A DNA stretch of 64,000 bases from Peribacillus simplex (GCF_001542915.1 NZ_LNNH01000055.1:237114-301113), one strand, 5' to 3'. Numbered from the stretch's first letter, positions 8,240-17,394 are shown. Made by a program: numbers and translations. The notes: generated by a model not told the origin, from the letters alone.

Positions 8240-9058
8240 TCAATGTTCGACAACTTGATTCACGATCTCGGTTACAGTGGCACGATCAATTTTTTCTTTG
8301 CCCTCTTTTAATGCCTTCAATGTAGCTTTTGCTAATTCCAAAGGGATTTTACAGAAATGGATGATTTCCTTCGTTTCTATCTCCGCAATATAAGAATCCG
8401 CTAGTGCTAAATTATGTTCCGTATGCGATAGCATCTCTTCGAAGCCCCAGCCATCCGGATAAAAATTCACCCCGCGTTCTGCATCTTCCTCCCGGTTACG
8501 CAGAATATTGACCGTTTGGAGCCCACGGCCGAATGCGATGGCAAGTTCACGATCCGTTTCGGTTCCATCAAACCAGTTCCACATATCAGAAAGCATGACC
8601 CCCACTAAACCTGCAACATAATAGGTGTAATCATCAAGCTCTGCTTCATCATGTATTTGCCAGTCCTTCTTCACCCATTTCGCCATGCCTTCGGCCATTT
8701 CCCGTGTGGACTCCAAAACTTTGGCTCTCGCTCCTTGAGGACAATACTGAATCCAATCAGCCAAAAGCAAGGTCACCTCGGGCAAATCGTCCTTATATGG
8801 CTTGAATAACGATTGAAGTTCTTCTTCACGGTAATCCACCTTAAGCAGCCCGCTTAGCGCCTGTAACAGGGAAATCTTATTGTCTGCCGGGAGGCCTGGA
8901 TGATCCTCGATCTCATCAATGGCACGCATGCACAGATAGGCAGCTCCGATCGCCTCTTGTAATCCTTTTGGGAGATAGCTGATCGGAATGAAAAAAGTAC
9001 GGCTTGTCTTTAAAAGGAAATCCATTGCTTTAGTATGTAAGTTGCTTTGATCAGTCAT
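8240..9058 (-). CDS. phytoene/squalene synthase family protein
   Basis: A 272-residue trans-isoprenyl-diphosphate-synthase head-to-head family protein. The first Asp-rich motif is intact (DEIED, residues 48-52). The second, normally DxxxD in the NILRD context, reads NREED at 188-192, so its first Asp is Asn. FYP and related C-terminal blocks are present. B. subtilis YisP is a family member reported to act as a farnesyl diphosphate phosphatase; this protein could be similar, or a true synthase. The start follows AAAGGAG by 8 bases. A -10-like TATAAT lies at 9098-9103 (minus strand) with a poor -35. Confidence 0.75.
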   Translation of the reverse strand: MTDQSNLHTKAMDFLLKTSRTFFIPISYLPKGLQEAIGAAYLCMRAIDEIEDHPGLPADNKISLLQALSGLLKVDYREEELQSLFKPYKDDLPEVTLLLADWIQYCPQGARAKVLESTREMAEGMAKWVKKDWQIHDEAELDDYTYYVAGLVGVMLSDMWNWFDGTETDRELAIAFGRGLQTVNILRNREEDAERGVNFYPDGWGFEEMLSHTEHNLALADSYIAEIETKEIIHFCKIPLELAKATLKALKEGKEKIDRATVTEIVNQVVEH

Positions 9059-9122
9059 AGGTTACACTCCTTTAAATATCCAATGAACAGTTGTATCATT
9101 ATATCAAACATTCGAGTTGATT

Positions 9123-10064
9123 TCAGCTTCCCTCTTTCTCAGCATATAAAGGAATCTTGATCGTCATCAAATCTTCTGCCATGATCGTATTTGCGAAGAT
9201 TGCCTTGCTTTGATCCTTTAACCTCTCCGAATCCTCGATGCTATACCGTGAGCTGATATGGGTAAGGATTAAATGCTTGGCTCCTGCTTTCAAGGCCGTT
9301 GTTGCAGCCTGAACGGTTGTCGAATGGTAATAACTAGAGGCCATTTCCGTTTCTTCTGCAGAAAATGTAGCTTCATGAACCAGGTAATCTGCCGAATCAG
9401 CAAGTACCAGGGCATTAGCGCACACTCTTGTGTCTCCTAAGATCGTGATGATCCGTCCCTTTTGCGGAGCCCCCAAATAATCTTTCCCGTTCAAGACACG
9501 GCCATCCTCGAGTCGGACCGTTTGCCCATCCTTCAATGCTTTATAAAGCGGACCTGGTTTAACGCCAGCTTGATGCAGCAGGTCCACACGCAGACTTCCT
9601 GGACGGTCCTTCTCTTTAATCCGGTAACCGACACTGAATATGCCATGATCCAGCGGCATGGCCGTCACGGTGAATTGGTCATCATCAAACACGATGCCTT
9701 CTTCGATTTCGACAATTTCCAATGGATATTTCAAATGAGTGCCACTCACAAGTATACTTGTCTTAATATAAGCATCGATCCCTTTTGGACCATATACGGT
9801 CAATTTTTCCACTCCGCCCTGAAAAGATCTGCTGCTTAACAGCCCAGGGAGGCCGAAGATGTGATCGCCATGTAAGTGGGTGATGAATATCTTTTCGATC
9901 TTTCGCGGTTTGACTGCCGTTTTTAAAATTTGATGTTGTGTCGCTTCACCACAATCGAATAACCAAACGGTCCCCCGCTCTTCCAGTAATTGCAGGGCGA
10001 TTGACGTCACATTGCGCGCCTTGGCCGGTACACCGGCGCCTGTACCCAATAAAACAAAATCCAC
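9123..10064 (-). CDS. rnz: ribonuclease Z
   Basis: The 313-residue tRNA 3'-processing endonuclease has the family start [16 protein letters not shown], the zinc motif HLHGDH, later ligands in LGDTR and the late histidines in HEATFS and THISSRYS. It removes 3' trailers from CCA-less tRNA precursors. The start is a GTG 8 bases after GGAGG. The longer TTG reading places the Shine-Dalgarno inside the gene and is rejected. B. subtilis RNase Z (YqjK) is 307 residues and also sits beside zwf. Confidence 0.93.
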   Translation of the reverse strand: MDFVLLGTGAGVPAKARNVTSIALQLLEERGTVWLFDCGEATQHQILKTAVKPRKIEKIFITHLHGDHIFGLPGLLSSRSFQGGVEKLTVYGPKGIDAYIKTSILVSGTHLKYPLEIVEIEEGIVFDDDQFTVTAMPLDHGIFSVGYRIKEKDRPGSLRVDLLHQAGVKPGPLYKALKDGQTVRLEDGRVLNGKDYLGAPQKGRIITILGDTRVCANALVLADSADYLVHEATFSAEETEMASSYYHSTTVQAATTALKAGAKHLILTHISSRYSIEDSERLKDQSKAIFANTIMAEDLMTIKIPLYAEKEGS

Positions 10065-10196
10065 TGATCCTACCTCCGTTGCCAACGTTAATAGCTTAAC
10101 TATAGCATAACCATGGAGGTTCTTTCATTTATGACCGACTAAAACCGCGATCAGATTAAACTTTTTATGAAATATAAGAAAAAATGCGCAAATTGA

Positions 10197-10225
10197 TTGC
10201 TTTGAGGGAAAGCTAATCGTAAAAT
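10197..10225 (+). promoter_or_regulatory. candidate promoter of zwf
   Basis: TTGCTT (10197-10202) and TAAAAT (10220-10225) are 17 bases apart, leaving a leader of about 60 bases. Confidence 0.35.
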
Positions 10226-10293
10226 TAGAAATTGGTACACATACGGGAATTCCAACTTTAGAGATAGAATTAACGGAAAGTTGAGGTTTTAAC

Positions 10294-11793
10294 ATGACAG
10301 AAAATAATAAACCAACGGCATTGATCATGATCTTTGGTGCTACTGGAGATTTGGCAAAAAGGAAATTGTTTCCTTCCATATATCGGCTGTTTCAAAAAGA
10401 TAAAATCAACAAATTCGCGGTAGTGGGTGTAGCAAGGAGATCCTTGACGAACGAGGAGTTTCAATCAAGTGTCAAAGACTCCATTCTTACGTTCGGTCAC
10501 GCGGAAGAAAAAGTCGATGAATTCATTTCCCATTTCCATTATCATTCCCATGACGTTTCGAGCTCGGAGTCATATCAGCAATTAAAAGGGATTGCCGAGG
10601 AATTGGATGGTCAATATCAATTAGAGGGAAACCGCATTTTCTATTTAGCGATGGCACCTGAGTTTTTCGGGACGATTGCCGAACAAATCAAGGCGCAAGG
10701 CCTGACTGAATCGAAAGGGTATAAGCGCCTGGTCATTGAAAAACCATTTGGACATAGTTTCGATACAGCCCAAAAATTGAATGAGCAGATCCGCACGGCC
10801 TTCGCCGAAGACGAAATTTACCGTATCGATCATTATTTAGGTAAAGAGATGGTTCAAAATATCGAAGTCATCCGTTTTTCGAATGCGCTATTCGAACCGC
10901 TTTGGAATAATCGATATATCTCCAACATCCAGGTTACTTCCAGTGAGACGCTAGGCGTTGAAGAACGCGGACGTTATTATGAAACGAGCGGCGCACTACG
11001 GGATATGGTCCAAAATCATCTTCTTCAGATGGTAGCCTTGCTTGCCATGGAGCCTCCGATCGCCTTGACGACGGAAGAGATCCGCAGCGAAAAGGTGCGG
11101 GCATTGCGTTCGCTGCGGCCGATGAAGGTCGACGAAGTCGATAAATACTTCATCCGCGGCCAATATGGGGAAGGAACGGTGGATGAAAAAACACTGCCGG
11201 GTTACCGCAACGAACATAACGTAAATCCTGATTCCAATACGGAAACTTATGTTGCAGGGAAATTGCTGATTGATAACTTCCGCTGGGCAGGTGTTCCTTT
11301 TTATATCCGCACCGGTAAGAGGATGGATGTAAAATCAACGAATATCGTTGTCCAATTCAAAGATATTCCGATGAATTTGTATTACAAAACGGAAGAAACC
11401 TTGAACCCGAACTTGCTCGTTATCAATATCCAGCCTGATGAGGGCATCACACTATACTTAAATGTCAAGAAATCCGGAACGACTTCGAATACGAAGCCAA
11501 TGAAGCTGACAGTATCCAACAAAGGGATCGAGCATATCAATTCCCCAGAGGCGTATGAGAAGCTCTTGTTTGATAGCATGCGCGGAGATGCTACAAACTT
11601 CACGCATTGGGACGAGGTTGCCCTTTCATGGAAGTTTGTCGACACGATTTCCGATGCATGGGAGCATACGAAAGAAGAGTCTTTCCCGAACTACGCTGCA
11701 GGGTCTACAGGTCCGCTTGCATCCGATGATCTTTTAGCCGGTGACGGACATGTTTGGTGGCAAATCAAGAAAGATACAACCGAGAGCAATTGA
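10294..11793 (+). CDS. zwf: glucose-6-phosphate 1-dehydrogenase
   Basis: The 499-residue enzyme oxidises glucose 6-phosphate to 6-phosphogluconolactone with NADP+, opening the oxidative pentose phosphate pathway. The NADP fold is IFGATGDLAKRKLFPSIYRL near residue 13. The catalytic block is RIDHYLGKEMVQN near residue 177. RTGKRM occurs in the C-terminal beta-sheet domain. The ribosome-binding site is modest (TTGAGG). It faces rnz divergently; gndA, the third pathway enzyme, is 1 kb away on the other strand. No 6-phosphogluconolactonase gene is in the window. Confidence 0.96.
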   Translation: MTENNKPTALIMIFGATGDLAKRKLFPSIYRLFQKDKINKFAVVGVARRSLTNEEFQSSVKDSILTFGHAEEKVDEFISHFHYHSHDVSSSESYQQLKGIAEELDGQYQLEGNRIFYLAMAPEFFGTIAEQIKAQGLTESKGYKRLVIEKPFGHSFDTAQKLNEQIRTAFAEDEIYRIDHYLGKEMVQNIEVIRFSNALFEPLWNNRYISNIQVTSSETLGVEERGRYYETSGALRDMVQNHLLQMVALLAMEPPIALTTEEIRSEKVRALRSLRPMKVDEVDKYFIRGQYGEGTVDEKTLPGYRNEHNVNPDSNTETYVAGKLLIDNFRWAGVPFYIRTGKRMDVKSTNIVVQFKDIPMNLYYKTEETLNPNLLVINIQPDEGITLYLNVKKSGTTSNTKPMKLTVSNKGIEHINSPEAYEKLLFDSMRGDATNFTHWDEVALSWKFVDTISDAWEHTKEESFPNYAAGSTGPLASDDLLAGDGHVWWQIKKDTTESN

Positions 11794-11799
11794 TTGAAC

Positions 11800-11837
11800 G
11801 AAGGGGATGCAGAGTGAACTCTGCATCCCCTTCTTCA
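11800..11837. terminator. bidirectional terminator after zwf
   Basis: AAGGGGATGCAGAG pairs with CTCTGCATCCCCTT, followed by a short T-rich tail; it lies between convergent zwf and the small membrane gene. Confidence 0.8.
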
Positions 11838-11838
11838 T

Positions 11839-12006
11839 TCATGAAACACGCTTCCTGACTAATTTCTCCCGGATATTATGAAGCATTACCTGAGGTTTAG
11901 ACAGTTTTTCATCCATTTCGGAATTGAGCCAATAAGAAACACCAAGTTCTAAAGCAATAAAAAATAAAAAAATGGCAATAGCCAACCAGATGATAAACAT
12001 GGTCAT
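11839..12006 (-). CDS. small single-pass membrane protein
   Basis: A 55-residue protein: one N-terminal hydrophobic helix (about residues 4-25, IIWLAIAIFLFFIALELGVS), then a basic tail (MLHNIREKLVRKRVS), predicting an inside C-terminus. The start MTM follows AAGGAG; the second ATG (12000) is equally possible. A longer reading of 74 codons lacks a ribosome-binding site. I do not recognise the family. It is convergent to zwf. Confidence 0.5.
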   Translation of the reverse strand: MTMFIIWLAIAIFLFFIALELGVSYWLNSEMDEKLSKPQVMLHNIREKLVRKRVS

Positions 12007-12635
12007 CCCGCTCCTTCTCTCTTGACTGCCGACTGTATCATGGATTGCGTCCTTAGCTTTCATGGTTTATATTCCTTGTTACGATGGTGTTTAAACCTTA
12101 TTGGAAATAAAGCATGAAAATATCATACTATATTTTCCAGTAAAAAGGGAGGGATTTCTTTTCTTACCCATTCCATTTCCGTCTTCTATGCTGTGCCTCC
12201 ATCCCTGGCCAGGGTGTACCCCAGCCCACTATTCATTGTAAGTTACAGGGGATCGTCTTATTATTGACTACTACCTCTTCTGTTCTTCCCTCATTAGTTC
12301 GTGTTATCCTAGCAATTGATCCCGCCGTAGAAATAACTTTGGTGAAAATTCGTAGTTTTTAGCGTTACTAAAATTCCTCGGAGCCCCCATCGAAGTAGAA
12401 TTCATGCTTAGCCGGAAGATCATTAAATGGTGACAGCCAACTGGAGTTGTTAATCTGTTCCTTCTAATGAAAACTAGGTGACGAACTGTGCAGGCTCATG
12501 TAAATGCTCCCGGTATGCTTACAATGAAGCCATGAACCTGTTTAATGGACAGGAATGGTATGGTCTTGCCGAGGTTACACTAAGAAAGGTGCTTCATGAT
12601 GAGATGCACCAACTTCGATGTGGAGGGATTAAACG
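12007..12635. other. non-coding stretch, possible RNA gene or decayed sequence
   Basis: No ORF with a ribosome-binding site is seen on either strand. It contains a perfect palindrome CCCTGGCCAGGG (12202-12213 region) and an extended hairpin built on CCTGT/ACAGG with outer CCAT/ATGG (about 12530-12560), plus a small AACTGGAGTT loop. No tmRNA, SRP RNA, RNase P RNA or known riboswitch signature was recognised. Confidence 0.35.
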
Positions 12636-12809
12636 ATGGACATTCGTGAAGGATTAATTCCAACAGCGTTAGGGACAGCCGTAACAGCAGCGGGTTATGC
12701 CATGAAGCAGACTCGCGGATCAAACAAAATGGTCGCCAATACCGTCTTTGGTTTCGGTTTGGCACATGTTGTGTTAGGGGTCATTGACCTTGTGGAGCAT
12801 CGGAGATAA
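12636..12809 (+). CDS. 57-residue small hydrophobic protein, uncharacterised
   Basis: ATG at 12636 follows TGGAGGGA by 7 bases and the frame closes with TAA at 12807-12809, right before a strong terminator, so this is a real small gene. The protein has two apolar Gly/Ala-rich helices (IPTALGTAVTAAGYAMK and MVANTVFGFGLAHVVLGVI) and short charged ends (MDIREG, EHRR). This suggests a membrane-associated hairpin. No function can be assigned. It stands alone and converges on gndA. Confidence 0.72.
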   Translation: MDIREGLIPTALGTAVTAAGYAMKQTRGSNKMVANTVFGFGLAHVVLGVIDLVEHRR

Positions 12810-12811
12810 CG

Positions 12812-12847
12812 AAAAGAGAGGGCGCCCTTGCGCCCTCTCTTTTTTAC
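12812..12847. terminator. bidirectional terminator, small gene / gndA
   Basis: AGAGAGGGCGC pairs with GCGCCCTCTCT, flanked by an A run and TTTTTT. Confidence 0.9.
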
Positions 12848-12876
12848 ATGCCTAGACAAAAGCCGGCAATATTGAT

Positions 12877-14289
12877 TTATTTTTCCATCCATTCAGTATG
12901 GAATGTACCTTCTTTATCGATACGTTGGTACGTATGAGCTCCGAAATAATCACGTTGCGCTTGAATTAAATTGGCTGGCAGCGTTTCTGTGCGATAGCTG
13001 TCGAAATAAGCAAGGGCAGATGATAGGCAAGGAACCGGTATCCCGTTCATTACCGCCGTTGATACGACCTCACGTAACGCCCCTTGGTAGCTTTCAACGA
13101 TTCCTTGGAAGTAAGGATCCAGCAGGAGGTTGTTCAGGTTCGCTTCACGATCGTAGGCATCCTTGATTTTTTGCAGGAATTGCGCACGGATGATGCAGCC
13201 GCCACGGAAAATCATCGCGATATCACCATATTGCAAGTTCCAGTCATTTTCTTCCGACGCTGCTTTCATTTGAGCGAAGCCTTGCGCGTAGGAACAGATT
13301 TTGCTCATATAAAGTGCTTTACGAATGCTTTCGATCAAAGCCTTCTTATCGCCTGTAAAGCTTTCGGCATTTGGACCGCGCAGGATTTTGCTCGCTTCGA
13401 CACGTTCGTCCTTGATGGCCGAAATGAACCGGGCGAATACGGATTCGGTAATGATTGGCAGCGGTACACCAAGATCAAGGGCACTTTGGCTTGTCCATTT
13501 CCCGGTTCCCTTTTGGCCGGCTTTATCCAAAATGACATCAACCATCGGTTTCCCTGTTTCTTCATCATATTTTTTGAAGATATCAGCGGTGATTTCAATC
13601 AGATAGCTATCAAGTTCCCCTTCATTCCATTCGGTGAATACTTCATGGAATTCCTCAGCAGAAAGTCCAAGAAGATTTTTCATAAGGAAATAAGATTCGG
13701 AAATTAGCTGCATGTCGCCATACTCGATCCCGTTATGTACCATTTTCACATAATGACCTGCTCCATCCGGCCCGATATACGTACAGCAAGCATCACCATC
13801 GACTTTAGCTGAAATATCCTTCAAGATCGGTGCAACCAGTTCATATGCTTCTTTTTGACCGCCAGGCATGATGGAGGGACCCGTTAGCGCTCCTTCTTCC
13901 CCGCCCGAGACGCCTGTACCGATGAAATGGATGCCGAGCTGGCTAAGCTCCTCATTGCGGCGTTGAGTGTCCTTGAAGAACGTATTACCGCCATCAATGA
14001 CGATGTCACCTTTTTCAAGTAACGGTTTTAATTGCTCGATGGTTGCATCCGTGGCCGCGCCGGCTTTAACCATCAATAAAATTTTGCGTGGCGTTTCCAA
14101 TGAATCGACGAATTCTTCAAGCGTATACGCCGCTTTGACATTTTTGCCTTCCGCTTCCTTCATCATATCATCCGTTTTTGAACCTGAGCGATTATAAACG
14201 GATATGGAATAGCCTCTGCTCTCGATATTGAATGCAAGATTCTTACCCATTACTGCGAGTCCGATAACGCCAATCTGTTGTTTTGTCAT
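12877..14289 (-). CDS. gndA: 6-phosphogluconate dehydrogenase, decarboxylating
   Basis: The 470-residue enzyme converts 6-phosphogluconate to ribulose 5-phosphate with CO2 and NADPH. Motifs in order: [20 protein letters not shown] (cofactor), [20 protein letters not shown] (substrate), [15 protein letters not shown] (active-site Lys), and the C-terminal [14 protein letters not shown]. It resembles B. subtilis YqjI closely, the NADP-dependent paralogue. I start at MTKQQ because the homologue does; an ATG two codons earlier is also possible. It follows polY1 by 41 bases with no terminator. Confidence 0.95.
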   Translation of the reverse strand: MTKQQIGVIGLAVMGKNLAFNIESRGYSISVYNRSGSKTDDMMKEAEGKNVKAAYTLEEFVDSLETPRKILLMVKAGAATDATIEQLKPLLEKGDIVIDGGNTFFKDTQRRNEELSQLGIHFIGTGVSGGEEGALTGPSIMPGGQKEAYELVAPILKDISAKVDGDACCTYIGPDGAGHYVKMVHNGIEYGDMQLISESYFLMKNLLGLSAEEFHEVFTEWNEGELDSYLIEITADIFKKYDEETGKPMVDVILDKAGQKGTGKWTSQSALDLGVPLPIITESVFARFISAIKDERVEASKILRGPNAESFTGDKKALIESIRKALYMSKICSYAQGFAQMKAASEENDWNLQYGDIAMIFRGGCIIRAQFLQKIKDAYDREANLNNLLLDPYFQGIVESYQGALREVVSTAVMNGIPVPCLSSALAYFDSYRTETLPANLIQAQRDYFGAHTYQRIDKEGTFHTEWMEK

Positions 14290-14330
14290 GATCATCTTTC
14301 CCTTCTTTATATCTTTTCACAGCCCAGAAG

Positions 14331-15605
14331 CTATTCTTTGCCACCTGGAGGATCCTTCCTCCTTGATTGCTCGAAGAAGTCTTTACTGAAGCTCGTGTCT
14401 GTTCCGATCGAACCGTGCTTCAAGGGTATTCCCTTTTTAATAATATTTTCTCCGTACTTATTTTGCAAGTGTTCCATCGCTTCATACAACGGTTCCTTTT
14501 CTGCCTCCTTTTGGAAGGAAAAAATATCCAGTTGCATGAAGGCAGACTCTTTCTCGATGACATCATGGGCGGTTACACCGAGAAGCCTGATTCCTTCGCC
14601 ATTCCAATTTTTCATGAAAAGATCGGTCGCTCCAGCCAATATGTCCTTTTTTTCAAACACCGGGTTGGAGACGGTCCGGCTTCTCGTAATGGTGCGGCGA
14701 TCTTTGTAACGGATCGTCACCCCTATTTTTTGGCCAAGGAGACGTTTATTTTTCAAACGGGCAGCCACCTTCCCCGAAAGCTTTTCCAGGACACCGAGCA
14801 GTTCTTTTTGGTTGGTGGAGTCATGCGGGAGTGTGGTCGAGTTTCCTATGCTCTTATGATCAAAAATCGATTCAGGATCCACGATCCTCGAATCAATGCC
14901 ATTTGCCCTGTCTTTCAAACGGATTCCATTTATCCCAAGCAATTGTTTAAGCTGACTGTCCCGGGATTGGGCAAGATCTTTGATCGTAATGATGCCGATC
15001 GCATGAAGTTTTTCGGAGGTTTTTTGGCCGATGCCATGCATTTCGCCGACTTGCAGTGGCCAAAGCTTCTCGGGAATGTCCCTCTTCCTTAAAACGGTGA
15101 TACCCATTGGCTTCTGCATATCCGAGGCCGTTTTGGCCAGGAATTTATTAGGTGCAATCCCTATGCTGCACGGGAGATCCATCGTGTTATAAATCCGTTC
15201 CTGAATGCTTTTTGCTATTTCCAAAGGTGAACCCAATTTGGCGCATTCGCTAATATCCAGATACCCTTCATCGATTGAAACCGGTTCAACCATCTCTGTA
15301 TATTGCCTTAATAAATCAAAAATGGCCAGTGACGCCTTCCGATAACGCTCAAAATTAGGCTTCTGAATGATCAATTGGGGACAGAGTTTTTTCGCCTGCC
15401 ATATCGGCATCGTCGTTTTGACCCCAAACTTCCTCGCTTCATAGCTGCAGGTGACGATTATGCCCCTTCTCTCTTCGACATTACCGGCGATGGCAAGCGG
15501 CTTACCTTTCAAAGAAACATCATAGGACATCTCCACCGAAGCATAGAAACTATTCATGTCTACATGGAGAATAACCCTGCCATTTTTTGGGTACATATCC
15601 TTCAT
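14331..15605 (-). CDS. polY1: DNA polymerase IV (Y family)
   Basis: A 424-residue translesion polymerase. The palm motifs are VILHVDMNSFYASVE and VEPVSIDEGYLD, holding the catalytic acidic residues. A helix-hairpin-helix follows (GIGQKTSEKLHAIGI), then the little-finger domain and a clamp-binding motif QLDIFSF near the end. It matches B. subtilis YqjH. I start at MKDMYPKNGR by homology. The 14 extra codons of the longest frame come mostly from a mobile repeat's end (15634-15802), so they are not credible. The ribosome-binding site of the chosen start is weak. Confidence 0.9.
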   Translation of the reverse strand: MKDMYPKNGRVILHVDMNSFYASVEMSYDVSLKGKPLAIAGNVEERRGIIVTCSYEARKFGVKTTMPIWQAKKLCPQLIIQKPNFERYRKASLAIFDLLRQYTEMVEPVSIDEGYLDISECAKLGSPLEIAKSIQERIYNTMDLPCSIGIAPNKFLAKTASDMQKPMGITVLRKRDIPEKLWPLQVGEMHGIGQKTSEKLHAIGIITIKDLAQSRDSQLKQLLGINGIRLKDRANGIDSRIVDPESIFDHKSIGNSTTLPHDSTNQKELLGVLEKLSGKVAARLKNKRLLGQKIGVTIRYKDRRTITRSRTVSNPVFEKKDILAGATDLFMKNWNGEGIRLLGVTAHDVIEKESAFMQLDIFSFQKEAEKEPLYEAMEHLQNKYGENIIKKGIPLKHGSIGTDTSFSKDFFEQSRRKDPPGGKE

Positions 15606-15633
15606 ATTGACCGTCACATCCTTGAAAAAATAA

Positions 15634-15802
15634 GGCTGTTTTCGCATAATTCATGCTATCCACCAAGCCATGCGGTGTGGTTGATTTCCCCTCGAAAGCT
15701 GGCTTATCCAAAGGGCGGGCGCTTGGCCTCCTCGGCGGGAACACCTGTCCCGCTGCTCCAATCCCCCTTAAATCGTTTCGATATAAAAATACGAAAAGAG
15801 CC
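15634..15802 (+). repeat. MITE-like repeat, copy A
   Basis: A 169-bp GC-rich unit with imperfect terminal inverted repeats (GGCTGTTTTCGCAT at the left, ACGAAAAGAGCC at the right). The core CCAAGCCATGCGGTGTGG and the tail CACCTGTCCCGCTGC recur in copy B; the core alone recurs, inverted, in copy C. No ORF inside. Confidence 0.7.
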
Positions 15803-15856
15803 AAAAATATAAACATATTAACCTATCCCTAGTTGGTGCTTGTCGCTTCAAGAAAA

Positions 15857-15882
15857 ACAGCCATCATTTCATTGATGACTGT
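15857..15882 (-). terminator. leftward terminator
   Basis: ACAGTCATCA pairs with TGATGGCTGT around AATGAA and is followed on the minus strand by TTTTTCTT. It would end the transcript that starts with yqjE. Confidence 0.65.
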
Positions 15883-15982
15883 ACATGTCTTCCCTCAATA
15901 CTTGAACGCCCATCGCAATAAAACCGGTTACCCGCCTTAATCCGATCCACTCAATCTCTATCTTCAAATCAAGTCCGTTCAT
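15869..15982 (-). CDS. possible 37-residue small protein
   Basis: An ATG follows AAGGGACGG closely and reads 37 codons (MNGLDLKIEIEWIGLRRV...), stopping inside the terminator stem. The mixed acidic and apolar composition gives no family hint. Extension upstream to 69 codons lacks a ribosome-binding site. Support is the transcript position and the Shine-Dalgarno only. Confidence 0.25.
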   Translation of the reverse strand: MNGLDLKIEIEWIGLRRVTGFIAMGVQVLREDMYSHQ

Positions 15983-16087
15983 CCGTCCCTTAAAAAGACA
16001 TTTCCGAAGAAAACAGGGGATGCTTATGGGGTAAGTATCTTCTCGATGGAAAAGAAAAGCCCCACATCCCCTCACCATTTTTCGCTA

Positions 16088-17206
16088 TTACGCGGATACT
16101 TCCTGAATAATGCTGACGACCATTTCAGCAAGTTTCGTCAATTCTTCAACCGGAATTCTTTCATTCGTTGTATGGATATCTTCATAGCCGACGGCAAGAT
16201 TTACAGTAGGAATCCCAAAACCGGCAATGACATTCGCATCGCTTCCGCCGCCGCTTTTGACTAGCTCGCATGGACGGCCGATTTTTTCCGCTGCTTTTCT
16301 TGCGACTTCGACGACATGATCACCAGCACCATATTTGAACCCTGGATACATGACGGTAACTTCCACTTCAGCCCGTCCGCCCATTTCAATGGCTGCCGTC
16401 TCGAATGCTTCTTTCATTCTTGCTACCTGTTTTTCCATCTTTTCAGGAATTAATGATCTTGCTTCTGCAAGGATTTCTACATGGTCACAAACGATATTCG
16501 TTTGCTGTCCTCCCTGAAAACGGCCGATGTTAGCTGTCGTTTCTTCGTCGATGCGGCCCAATGGCATTCTTGAAATCGCTTTGGACGCAATCGTTATCGC
16601 CGAAACTCCTTTTTCAGGAGCCACACCAGCATGGGCGGTCTTGCCTAAAATGGTTGCAGACACTTTCGCCTGAGTAGGTGCAGCGACCACCACATTTCCC
16701 ACTTTTCCGTCACTATCAAGCGCAAAACCGAATTTAGCGGTTACAAGGGAGCGATCCATCGCCTTGGCTCCAACCAAGCCGGATTCTTCCCCGACCGTGA
16801 TGATGAATTCGATTGTTCCATGCTCAATATTCTGTTCCTTCAACACTTTAAGCGTTTCTAACATGACCGCTAATCCCGCTTTGTCATCCGCTCCCAAAAT
16901 GGTCGTACCGTCTGACACTATGTATCCATCCTTAATGGAAGGCTTGATGCCCTGACCAGGAACGACCGTGTCCATATGGGAAGTGAAATAGATGGTATCT
17001 ACGTTTTTCTTCGTTCCTTTAAGCGTACATATTAAATTGCCTGCACCATGACCGGTAACAGCTGTTGTATCATCTTCAAAAACCTCTACACCTAATGCCG
17101 TGAATTTTTCTTTCAGGACTTTGGCGATGGCTGCTTCATTTTTCGTTTCGGAATCAATTTGTACCAATTCCATAAATTCACTTACGATACGTTCTTCATT
17201 AATCAT
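16088..17206 (-). CDS. yqjE: M20-family aminopeptidase (YqjE, peptidase T-like)
   Basis: The 372-residue dinuclear zinc peptidase has TSHMDTVVPG (first His-x-Asp), GADDKAGLA (bridging Asp), GEESGLVGAK (general-base Glu and metal Glu), and a late DIHTTNE histidine. A lid domain lies near 180-290. The family removes N-terminal residues from small peptides in the cytosol. The start follows GGAGG by 10 bases. It is separated from pccB upstream by a terminator and likely has its own promoter in the 197-base gap. Confidence 0.85.
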   Translation of the reverse strand: MINEERIVSEFMELVQIDSETKNEAAIAKVLKEKFTALGVEVFEDDTTAVTGHGAGNLICTLKGTKKNVDTIYFTSHMDTVVPGQGIKPSIKDGYIVSDGTTILGADDKAGLAVMLETLKVLKEQNIEHGTIEFIITVGEESGLVGAKAMDRSLVTAKFGFALDSDGKVGNVVVAAPTQAKVSATILGKTAHAGVAPEKGVSAITIASKAISRMPLGRIDEETTANIGRFQGGQQTNIVCDHVEILAEARSLIPEKMEKQVARMKEAFETAAIEMGGRAEVEVTVMYPGFKYGAGDHVVEVARKAAEKIGRPCELVKSGGGSDANVIAGFGIPTVNLAVGYEDIHTTNERIPVEELTKLAEMVVSIIQEVSA

Positions 17207-17360
17207 AAAATAAAACCTCCAAAAAAGTTTTCCACTTTAATTATACTTCTAAAAGCGGCGCTCCGGCAAATAATGTGACAGTCCATCGCGCCTTCCCTTG
17301 CTTTTCAGTTCCAAAAAAATCGTGAGCGAACGTACTTATCGCTCTCTCCCTCCATAGCAG

Positions 17361-17394
17361 AAAGAGCCCGAACAGATATCGTTCAGGTTCTTTC
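17361..17394 (-). terminator. terminator of mce-pccB
   Basis: On the minus strand AGAACCTGAAC pairs with GTTCGGGCTCT, followed by TTTCT; it starts about ten bases after the pccB stop. Confidence 0.65.

Noticed and set aside
10125..10379. 84-codon minus frame overlapping the zwf start
   Set aside because: Overlaps zwf by 86 bases antisense and has no ribosome-binding site.
12064..12635. tmRNA, SRP RNA or 6S RNA
   Set aside because: None of the signature sequences I know for these RNAs is present; kept only as an unassigned stretch.
15869..16078. 69-codon frame
   Set aside because: The extension upstream of residue 33 has no ribosome-binding site. Only the 37-codon part is kept, at low confidence.
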